The notes beneath the pieces are model-generated. The model had not been told where the DNA came from, searched no databases, and saw only the letters and a program-made list of their open reading frames with translations. From Streptomyces coeruleorubidus (lineage in GTDB: Bacteria > Actinomycetota > Actinomycetes > Streptomycetales > Streptomycetaceae), in NCBI RefSeq assembly GCF_008705135.1, contig NZ_CP023694.1, positions 1,302,001 to 1,366,000 of the forward strand: DNA of 64,000 nucleotides, in the 5' to 3' direction. This document shows positions 27,518 to 34,205 of this stretch, in pieces. The position numbers were made by a program, and so were the translations under genes. The stretch's first letter is position 1, and every line of letters starts with the position of its first letter.

Positions 27518-28759
27518 ATGTCCGATGCCCTGGCCTGCCCCGTCACCGGCGCCTCCGGGCCGCTGCCCGAGTACCCGCTGCCGCGGGCGGCGGAGTGCCC
27601 GCTGGCCCCGGCCCCGGCCGCACAGGAGCTGCGGTCCGAGAAGCCGATCACGCGGGTGCGGATCTGGAACGGCAGCACACCCTGGCTGGTCACCCGGCAC
27701 GCCGACCAGCGGGCCCTGCTGCCCGATCCGCGCGTCAGCGACGACGACCTCGACCCCGGTTTCCCGTACGTGAACGCCCACCGGGCGGCGATCGCGCCGG
27801 TCTCACCGCGGCTCATCACGAACACGGACGCCCCGGAGCACACGCGGCTGCGGCGGACCGTCAACGGGCCGTTCGTCGTCAAGCGGATCGAGAAGATGCG
27901 GGAGCCGGTCCAGAAGATCGTCGACGACCTGATCGACGAGATGCTCGCCGGCCCCAACCCGGTCGATCTGCTCACGGCGTTCGCGCTGCCGGTGCCGTCC
28001 CTGGTCATCGCCCAACTGCTCGGAGTGCCGTACGAGGACCACGACTTCTTCCAGCGCAGCAGCAGCCTGGTGCTCGACGGTTCGGTCCCGGCGGACGAGG
28101 CCAGGAGGGTCAGCGGTGAACTCGCCGCCTACCTGGACAACTTGATCATCCAGAAGACGGCCGATCCTGACGACGACGTGTTGTCGGAGATGGCCGGCCG
28201 CGTCCAAGCCGGCGAGATGACGCACACCGAGGCCGTCCACATGGGCGTGGCGATGCTGATCGCCGGTCACGAGACCACCGCGACGATGATCAGCCTCGGT
28301 ACCCTCGCCCTCCTCCAGCACCCCGACCAACTCGCCCTGCTGCGCGAGACCGACGACCCGAAGGTGGTCGCGAACGCGGTGGACGAGGTGCTGCGCTACC
28401 TGTCCATCGTCCAGACCGGCGTGCGCAGGGTCGCCAAGGACGACATCGAGATCGGCGACGTCGTCATCCGCAAGGGCGACGGCATCATCTTCGACCTGCA
28501 CGCCGCGAACTGGGACCCGGAGGTCTTCCCCGGGGCGCAGCGGCTGGACATCGCCCGACCGGCCCGTATCCACCAGGCGTTCGGCTACGGCCCGCACCAG
28601 TGCCTGGGCCAGAACCTGGCCCGCCTGGAGCTCCAGGTCGTCTACGGCACCCTCTACCGCCGCGTCCCGACGCTGCGGCTGGCCGCGGCGATCGAGGACC
28701 TGGAGTTCGACCACACCGGGACCACCTACGGCGTGCACGGCCTGCCCGTGGCCTGGTGA
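27518..28759 (+). CDS. Cytochrome P450, CYP105-like
   Basis: A 413-residue P450. The I-helix motif is AGHETT (MLIAGHETTATMISLGTL), ExxR is EVLR, and the heme loop is FGYGPHQCLGQNLARLEL with the Cys at about 362. The sequence resembles the CYP105 group of versatile Streptomyces xenobiotic and polyketide hydroxylases. The immediately following [3Fe-4S] ferredoxin and ferredoxin reductase genes make a full electron chain. ATG 27518 follows GAGGAGATGTC. MarR/efflux context suggests induced oxidation of a foreign or self-made toxic compound. Confidence 0.93.
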   Translation: MSDALACPVTGASGPLPEYPLPRAAECPLAPAPAAQELRSEKPITRVRIWNGSTPWLVTRHADQRALLPDPRVSDDDLDPGFPYVNAHRAAIAPVSPRLITNTDAPEHTRLRRTVNGPFVVKRIEKMREPVQKIVDDLIDEMLAGPNPVDLLTAFALPVPSLVIAQLLGVPYEDHDFFQRSSSLVLDGSVPADEARRVSGELAAYLDNLIIQKTADPDDDVLSEMAGRVQAGEMTHTEAVHMGVAMLIAGHETTATMISLGTLALLQHPDQLALLRETDDPKVVANAVDEVLRYLSIVQTGVRRVAKDDIEIGDVVIRKGDGIIFDLHAANWDPEVFPGAQRLDIARPARIHQAFGYGPHQCLGQNLARLELQVVYGTLYRRVPTLRLAAAIEDLEFDHTGTTYGVHGLPVAW

Positions 28760-28796
28760 CCCCTCCCCCCACCCAGAGACAACCGAGGTGACAAGC

Positions 28797-28994
28797 ATGC
28801 GTGTGGAACTGGACGTACCGAAGTGCGTGGCGTCGGGGCAGTGCGTGATGGCCGCTCCCGACGTCTTCGACCAGCGGGACGACGACGGTGTCGCGATCCT
28901 GCTGGAGGAGCGGCCCGGTGAGGAACTGCTCGACGACGTGCGCGAGGCCGTGGCCGTCTGCCCGGCCGCGGCGATCCGGCTGGTGGAGGGGTGA
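28797..28994 (+). CDS. [3Fe-4S] ferredoxin
   Basis: A 65-residue ferredoxin with cysteines at 10, 16 and 55 in the pattern C-x5-C...CP, the three-ligand set of P450-linked [3Fe-4S] ferredoxins. It carries electrons from the reductase encoded next to the CYP105-like P450. ATG 28797 follows GAGGTGACAAGC. The stop codon overlaps the start GTG of the reductase gene by four bases, implying translational coupling. Confidence 0.95.
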   Translation: MRVELDVPKCVASGQCVMAAPDVFDQRDDDGVAILLEERPGEELLDDVREAVAVCPAAAIRLVEG

Positions 28995-30178
28995 GGCGCG
29001 TCGTGGTGGCCGGCGCCTCGGCCGCCGGGCTCGCGGCGGCCGAGACCCTGCGCCGGGCGGGCTACGACGGCACGCTCACCCTCGTCGGTGACGAGCCGCA
29101 CGCCCCGTACGACCGTCCCCCGCTGTCCAAGCAGATCCTCTCCGGCGAGTGGACCACCGGACGGCTGCCGCTGCGTCTTCGGGCCGACCTCGACGCCCTC
29201 GGCCTGGACCTGCGGTTGGGGACGGCCGCGACCGGGCTGGACCTGACGGACCGTGCGGTGTGTCTGGCCGACGGGTCGCGGGTGCCGTACGACGGGCTGA
29301 TCGTGGCCACCGGGGTACGCCCACGGCGGCTGCCCGGCGACGGCCGCGCCCATGTGCTGCGCACCCTGGACGACGCCCTCGCGCTGCGCGAGAGGCTGAA
29401 GCCGGGCTGCCGGCTGGTCGTGGTGGGCGCCGGGTTCCTCGGCGCCGAGGCAGCCGCGGTGGCCTGGCGGCTGGGCGCCCGCGTGACCTTGCTCGAACCG
29501 GCTCCCGTGCCGCTGGCGCACGCCGTCGGCACCGAGGTCGGCCAGGTGCTCTCCCAGGCCCACCTCGACCACGGCGTGGAGCTGCGCACCGGCGTCACCG
29601 TGACCGAGGTGACCGGCGGGGGCGTGCGGCTCGCGGACGGCGAACTGGTCGAGGCCGACGAGGTCCTGGTAGCCGTCGGCTCGCTGCCCAACATCGAGTG
29701 GCTGGCGGGCAGCGGGCTGCGCGTCGGCGACGGTGTGCTCTGCGACGAGTACTGCGAGGCCGCGCCGGGTGTGTACGCGGCCGGTGACGTGGCCCGCTGG
29801 GACAACCCGCTGTTCGGGACGTCGATGCGGATCGAGCACCGTACGAACGCCGCAGAGCAGGGCATGGCCGCCGCCCGCAACCTGCTCGCCGCACCGGACG
29901 CGCGCAGGCCGTTCGCGCCGGTGCCGTACTTCTGGTCCGACCAGTACGACATGAAGGTCCAGGCGTACGGCTTTCTGCGCGGGCACGACGAAGTCGCCGT
30001 CGTGGACGGCGACTTGGCCGAGCGCAGGTTCGTGGCCGCCTACCGCACGGGCGAGCGGCTGACCGGCGCCCTGGCGGTCGGCATGCCGCCCAAGGCCGTT
30101 CGCGCCTGGCGGCAGGCCATCGCGGGCGGGACGGCCTGGCCCGACGCCGTTCCGGCCGCCGGGACCGAGGCGGCCTGA
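28991..30178 (+). CDS. NAD(P)H-dependent ferredoxin reductase (FAD)
   Basis: A 395-residue reductase of the rhodocoxin/putidaredoxin reductase type. The FAD site is VVVAGASAAGLAAAE near the N-terminus, and the NAD(P) site is VVVGAGFLGAEAAAVAW (about 139-155). The second FAD motif, YAAGDVARW, is at about 258-266, and a C-terminal reductase domain follows. It passes electrons from NAD(P)H to the [3Fe-4S] ferredoxin and then the P450. The GTG at 28991 overlaps the ferredoxin stop and follows GGAGGG. A terminator-like hairpin sits after it, before the SDR gene. Confidence 0.93.
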   Translation: MRRVVVAGASAAGLAAAETLRRAGYDGTLTLVGDEPHAPYDRPPLSKQILSGEWTTGRLPLRLRADLDALGLDLRLGTAATGLDLTDRAVCLADGSRVPYDGLIVATGVRPRRLPGDGRAHVLRTLDDALALRERLKPGCRLVVVGAGFLGAEAAAVAWRLGARVTLLEPAPVPLAHAVGTEVGQVLSQAHLDHGVELRTGVTVTEVTGGGVRLADGELVEADEVLVAVGSLPNIEWLAGSGLRVGDGVLCDEYCEAAPGVYAAGDVARWDNPLFGTSMRIEHRTNAAEQGMAAARNLLAAPDARRPFAPVPYFWSDQYDMKVQAYGFLRGHDEVAVVDGDLAERRFVAAYRTGERLTGALAVGMPPKAVRAWRQAIAGGTAWPDAVPAAGTEAA

Positions 30179-30197
30179 CTCCCCACCACACCACCCC

Positions 30198-30230
30198 GGG
30201 CGGGAGCGGACCCCTGTGCCGCTCCCGCCC
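30198..30230 (+). terminator. Hairpin between reductase and SDR genes
   Basis: The 12-bp arms GGGCGGGAGCGG and CCGCTCCCGCCC enclose a 9-base loop and are followed by TTT. It sits 20 bp after the ferredoxin reductase stop and 28 bp before the SDR start. It may end or attenuate the MarR-controlled transcript, so the SDR could be expressed less or separately. Confidence 0.6.
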
Positions 30231-30257
30231 TTTCCGGATTCAGCAAGGAGATCGCAC

Positions 30258-31100
30258 ATGCGGAACCGTACGGACGACCCGGGTGACGTGGTCGTCGTCA
30301 CCGGCGTGGGCGGGATGGGATCGGCGGTCGCGCGGCGCCTGGGCAGCGGGCGGACGCTGATCCTCGCCGACCACTCGCGCGAGCGGCTCGACCAGGTGGT
30401 GGCGGAGCTGGGCACGGAGGGGTACGCGGCACACGGCGTGCCCACCGACGTCTCCGACCGTGCGTCGGTCGAGCGGCTCGCCCGGACAGCGGCGGAGCAG
30501 GGGCGGATCACCGCCGTGGTGCACACCGCCGGTGTCGCCGCCGCGACCGCCCCGGTCGGCAGGATCCTCGACGTGGACCTGCTCGGCACGGTGTACGTGA
30601 TCGAGGCGTTCGAGAAGGTCGCCGTCCGCGGCACCTCGCTGGTCTGTGTCGCCAGCCTGGCCGGGCACATGGCATCGATCGACGGCGAGGACGAGGCCGC
30701 CCTGGCGACGGCTCCCGCCGAGGAGCTGCTCGGGCTGAAGGCGGTCAGGGCCCTCGGCGACGACCCGACCGCCGCCTACATCCTCGCCAAACGCGCCAAC
30801 CACGTACGCGTGCAGGCCGCCGCCCTGGCCTGGAACCGGATCGGCGCCCGTATCAACACGATCAGCCCGGGTGTCATCGCCACCGCCATGGCGAAGGCGG
30901 AGGCCGACTCGGACGCCGACGGGCACATGCTCGGCATGCTCGACGCGTGCGGCGCGGGCCGGCCGGGCACGCCCGGCGAGATCGCCGACGCCGTGGCCTT
31001 CCTCACCGGCCCCGAGGCCCGGTACATCACCGGCAGCGACCTGCTCGTCGACGGCGGGCAGGCGGCATGGATCCGCCGGCACATGCGGCGTACGGGGTGA
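30258..31100 (+). CDS. SDR family oxidoreductase
   Basis: A 280-residue short-chain dehydrogenase. The cofactor motif is TGVGGMGSAVARRL (about 16-29), the catalytic Ser is likely in VCVASLAGH, and the Tyr-Lys pair is YILAKRAN. Between Ser and Tyr there is an insertion of about 25 residues compared with classical SDRs. C-terminal TGSDLLVDGGQ is family-typical. It follows the P450/ferredoxin/reductase genes and could further oxidise the alcohol they form. ATG 30258 follows AAGGAGATCGCAC. Confidence 0.88.
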   Translation: MRNRTDDPGDVVVVTGVGGMGSAVARRLGSGRTLILADHSRERLDQVVAELGTEGYAAHGVPTDVSDRASVERLARTAAEQGRITAVVHTAGVAAATAPVGRILDVDLLGTVYVIEAFEKVAVRGTSLVCVASLAGHMASIDGEDEAALATAPAEELLGLKAVRALGDDPTAAYILAKRANHVRVQAAALAWNRIGARINTISPGVIATAMAKAEADSDADGHMLGMLDACGAGRPGTPGEIADAVAFLTGPEARYITGSDLLVDGGQAAWIRRHMRRTG

Positions 31101-31221
31101 CGGTTGCCGGGACGTCGGCCGGGCCGGCTGGGAAGGACGCCGCGACGGGCCGGGCGGGCCACGGTCCGGCTGGTCGCCGCCGCAAGCGCCTGCTTTCGGC
31201 CTGTACTCGGCCCGTACCCGC

Positions 31222-31977
31222 TCAGCGTGGCGCGGCAGCGGGCTGGGCCAGCCGTTCGCGGATGAGGCGGATCACGTCCGGCGCGTGGTCGACGAGGAAG
31301 AAGTGTCCGCCGGGGTATCGCTCCGTCTCGAAGGCGCCCCGGGTGTGCTCGCTCCAGGCGCGTACCTCGTCCTGGCTGGTCTTGGGGTCGTCGTCTCCGC
31401 TCAGCGCGGTGACGGGGCTGCGGAGCCGGTGGTCCGTCGTGCACACGTAGGTCTCCGCAGCGCGGTAGTCGTTCCGCACGGCCGGCAGCACCATGCGCAT
31501 CAACTCGTCGTCACCGAAGACCTGTTGGTCGGTGCCGCTGAGCCCGCGCAGTTCGGCGATGATCCCGGCGTCGTCACGCCTGTGCACCTGCTCGTCACGG
31601 TGGCACGACGGTGCCCGGCGCCCCGAGACGAAGACCCGGTCGGCGACCCGCCCGGCCTGCTCCAGCCGTACGGCGACCTCGAAGGCCAGTATCGCGCCCA
31701 TGCTGTGCCCGAACAGGGCGAAGGGCCGGTCCACCGCGCCCGTCACGGCCCGGCACACCTGGTCCGCGAGGCCGCCGATGGTGTCGATCATGGGCTCGCG
31801 GTGCCGGTCCTGGCGCCCCGGGTACTGGACGGCGAGCACCTCGACACCGGGGTTCAGTGCCTGGGCCACCGGCCGGAAGAAGGACGCCGAACCACCCGCG
31901 TGCGGCAGGCAGACCAGTTGCACGGGGGCGGCGGGGTTCGGGAAGAAGCGCCGTATCCAGGGATCGGTGGCGGTCAT
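31222..31977 (-). CDS. Type II thioesterase (alpha/beta hydrolase)
   Basis: A 251-residue editing thioesterase. The N-terminus has LVCLPHAGGSASFFRP, the nucleophile elbow is LFGHSMGAILAFEV (about 90-103), the acid is in LSGDDDPKTS, and the catalytic His is in PGGHFFLVDH. These proteins clear misprimed acyl groups from NRPS or PKS carrier domains. No NRPS or PKS gene lies in the window, so this is an orphan copy that could serve a remote cluster. ATG 31977 follows GGAAGG. Nothing notable is seen in the 174-bp gap to the divergent DUF779 gene. Confidence 0.9.
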   Translation of the reverse strand: MTATDPWIRRFFPNPAAPVQLVCLPHAGGSASFFRPVAQALNPGVEVLAVQYPGRQDRHREPMIDTIGGLADQVCRAVTGAVDRPFALFGHSMGAILAFEVAVRLEQAGRVADRVFVSGRRAPSCHRDEQVHRRDDAGIIAELRGLSGTDQQVFGDDELMRMVLPAVRNDYRAAETYVCTTDHRLRSPVTALSGDDDPKTSQDEVRAWSEHTRGAFETERYPGGHFFLVDHAPDVIRLIRERLAQPAAAPR

Positions 31978-32151
31978 GGGGCCTTCCTGTTCGGTTGCGC
32001 GGGACCTCGGTTGCGCGGCACAGCAGACCCGCAGGCGCACGCCGTCGTGCACGTCCCATTCTGCGGCCGGCACACAGCGCCCGGACGGGTTTCCGAGACG
32101 GATACTTCCGGGCGACCATGGCTGGGCACCCCTACCGCAGGGAGGTACCCC

Positions 32152-32595
32152 ATGACCGACTCACCCGCCCCCGACCCCGGCGTGCTGCCGACGACCGCGC
32201 GCACGGGACGTGTCGAACTGACGCCCGCCGCCGAGGACCTTCTGCGGCGGCTGGCCGGGACCCACGGGCCGGTGATGTTCCACCAGTCCGGCGGCTGCTG
32301 CGACGGCAGCGCCCCGATGTGCTACCCGCGCGGCGAGTTCCGGGTCGGTGCCGCGGACGTCCTGCTGGGGCACGTGGCCGGGGACACCCCGTTCTGGATG
32401 AGCGCGGACCAGTTCACGTACTGGTCGCACACCCACCTCACCGTGGACGTGGTCCCCGGCCGCGGCAGCGGCTTCTCCCTGGAGGCCCCGGAAGGCGTCC
32501 GCTTCCTGCTCCGCTCCCGCCTCCTCACCGACGAGGAGCTGCGGCGCCTCGAGTCGGAACCGCCACTGCCGACGGGGGCGGACGAGGTCGCCTAG
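32152..32595 (+). CDS. DUF779 domain protein
   Basis: A 147-residue protein of the DUF779 family, recognised by HQSGGCCDGSAPMCYPRGEF (about 43-62) and FWMSADQFTYWSHTHLTVDVVPGRGSGFSLE. The Cys-Cys and His residues suggest metal or thiol chemistry. In many bacteria DUF779 genes accompany aldehyde dehydrogenases; none is adjacent here. ATG 32152 follows CAGGGAGG. The SRPBCC gene starts 9 bp downstream, so the two are probably cotranscribed. Confidence 0.88.
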   Translation: MTDSPAPDPGVLPTTARTGRVELTPAAEDLLRRLAGTHGPVMFHQSGGCCDGSAPMCYPRGEFRVGAADVLLGHVAGDTPFWMSADQFTYWSHTHLTVDVVPGRGSGFSLEAPEGVRFLLRSRLLTDEELRRLESEPPLPTGADEVA

Positions 32596-32604
32596 TGTGA
32601 GCCC

Positions 32605-33075
32605 ATGTACACCACGCGGGTCTCCGGGCATGTCGGCGCGCCCCGCGCGGACGTCTACCGTGCGCTGGTGAGCGCGGAGGCGATCGCGCGATGGCGGGTG
32701 CCGGCCGGGATGAGCGGTGAGGTGCACGAGTTCGACGCGCGGGAGGGCGGCAGGTTCCGTGTCTCGCTCACCTACGAGGCACCGGACGCCACCGGCAAGT
32801 CGGCCGCGCACACCGACACGTACCACGGCCACTTCGCGCGGCTCGTGCCGGACGAGCAGGTGGTCGAGGTGCTCGCCTTCGAGGCCGTCGACCCCGCCCT
32901 GGGCGGCACGATGACCCTGACGACGACACTCACCGACGCCGAGGGCGGTGGCACCGACGTCCTCATGGTCCACGAGGGGATCCCCGACGCCGTGCCCGCC
33001 GCGGACAACGAGACGGGCACGCGCATGGCCCTGGAGAATCTGGCCCGGTTCGTCGAAACCGGCCGGGACGGCTAA
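32605..33075 (+). CDS. SRPBCC (AHSA1/START-like) family protein
   Basis: A 156-residue single-domain SRPBCC protein (helix-grip fold that binds hydrophobic ligands). The start GAPRADVYRALVSAEAIARW and the end GTRMALENLARFVETG are typical of the AHSA1-like branch. The role is unknown. It follows DUF779 by 9 bp and its TAA stop overlaps the stop of the convergent chorismate mutase gene (33072-33075). Confidence 0.88.
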   Translation: MYTTRVSGHVGAPRADVYRALVSAEAIARWRVPAGMSGEVHEFDAREGGRFRVSLTYEAPDATGKSAAHTDTYHGHFARLVPDEQVVEVLAFEAVDPALGGTMTLTTTLTDAEGGGTDVLMVHEGIPDAVPAADNETGTRMALENLARFVETGRDG

Positions 33076-33704
33076 GGCGCGGCGCAGACGGACGGCAGCG
33101 CCCGCCCGAGCCCCTTCAGGTGCAGGCCGTCGAGCCGGTGGGTGTACGCGGACCAGCCGGCGGCCGTGGCCAGGCGGTGACCGCATGACGGCAGGGTCCG
33201 GGCCCGTTCCGTGTCGTCGAGCGCGGCCAGCAGCTGTGTGGTGATGCGGTCGAGGGCCGGGCGGACCTCCTTGGCCAGGTCCGGCCGTTCGGTGGGGCGC
33301 TCGCCGGGGTTCGCCTCCCAGCGGGCGTACAGGCCGCGCTGCACCAGCTTGTTCGCCTCGATCTGGTCCCGGAACACGGCGGCCACGGCGTCCGGGTCGA
33401 GTCCGAGGCCGGCCGCACGGGTGCGGACGTCGTCCAGGATCCGCGCCTCGCGCTCCGGGTCGTCGATCGGCGTGTCCGTGCCGTACTTGGCGGCGGCGAC
33501 CTTGTCGGCCAGCAGCAGCCGCTGGGCGAGCAGTCCGGTCACCGGCGTCAGGTCCGACGTCAGGCGGTGCGCGGCGGCCGCGTGACGTACGGGGACGGGA
33601 GGCTCGGCGGCGGTGGCCGGGCCTGCCGTCCCGAGCGCCAGGGCGGCCGCGGTCGTCAGGGTGCCGAGGAGGGTGAGGGTGGACCTTGGACGTTGCGCAC
33701 GCAC
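33072..33704 (-). CDS. Secreted chorismate mutase (AroQ-gamma type)
   Basis: A 210-residue protein with a signal peptide (basic MRAQRPRS, hydrophobic stretch, ATAAEPP cleavage region near 33). The mature part is an all-helical chorismate mutase like the exported *MtCM enzyme: LLAQRLLLADKVAAAKYGTDTPIDD and FRDQIEANKLVQRGLYARWE supply the Arg, Lys and Gln/Glu of the active site. It converts chorismate to prephenate; the reason for exporting it is unknown in this group. The gene ends overlapping the SRPBCC stop. Confidence 0.88.
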   Translation of the reverse strand: MRAQRPRSTLTLLGTLTTAAALALGTAGPATAAEPPVPVRHAAAAHRLTSDLTPVTGLLAQRLLLADKVAAAKYGTDTPIDDPEREARILDDVRTRAAGLGLDPDAVAAVFRDQIEANKLVQRGLYARWEANPGERPTERPDLAKEVRPALDRITTQLLAALDDTERARTLPSCGHRLATAAGWSAYTHRLDGLHLKGLGRALPSVCAAP

Positions 33705-33757
33705 AGGGGTGTCCTTCCGTGGGGGCGGAGCGCCGGACCGCGGCGCCGTTCCGCAAC

Positions 33758-33985
33758 CTACCGATCGGCGTCAGGCGGGTGTTCACCGAGGTCCCGGAAC
33801 AGACCCGCCATGATGCGCAGCCCTTCGCGGGCCACCGAGCCCAACAAGTGCTCTTCGGGGGCGTGTCGGGAGCAGGAGGGGTAGGAGTGCGGGATCCACA
33901 CGGTGGGCAGGCCGAGGATGTCCGCGAAGGCGTCGTTGGGGAGGGTGCCGCCGAGGTTCGGCAGGACGGCCGGTTCCCTGCTGGA
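33758..33985 (-). pseudogene. M20-family metallopeptidase remnant (C-terminal 75 residues)
   Basis: In this frame the translation EPAVLPNLGGTLPNDAFADI, then LPTVWIPHSYPSCSRHAPEEH and SVAREGLRIMAGLFRDLGE, is the C-terminal end of an M20 dipeptidase, including the conserved metal-site His. The rest of the roughly 450-residue protein is missing; sequence upstream of 33985 does not continue it. It is therefore a fragment left by deletion. The rest of the 33705-34205 gap has no other gene and holds the GH115 promoter region. Confidence 0.6.
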
Positions 33986-34100
33986 CCATCTACCGGCACG
34001 CACGGCGCTGCTGGCGGGGCTCCTCATGGCGGGAGCGGTGTAGCCGCACACGACTCTCCAACCTCTGGACGCCCTCACGAGGGCTCGCCTAGGGTGCGAT

Positions 34101-34114
34101 GGCAAGCGCTTTCT
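34101..34114. promoter_or_regulatory. LacI-type operator upstream of GH115 gene
   Basis: GGCAAGCGCTTTCT contains the palindrome AAGCGCTT (34104-34111), the core of LacI-family sites at sugar-utilisation genes. It lies 92 bp before the GH115 start. Regulator not encoded nearby. Confidence 0.4.
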
Positions 34115-34205
34115 AGCCTGCCCATGCCAACCCCACACGCGCGCGGCCCCGCCGACGGCCCGGACGAGGAACCTACGCGGGTCCGACGCGGAAAGGCAGT
34201 GCCCC

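Noticed and set aside
31222..31977. Part of an NRPS or PKS cluster
   Set aside because: The type II thioesterase is alone; no carrier, adenylation, ketosynthase or other assembly-line genes occur in the window.
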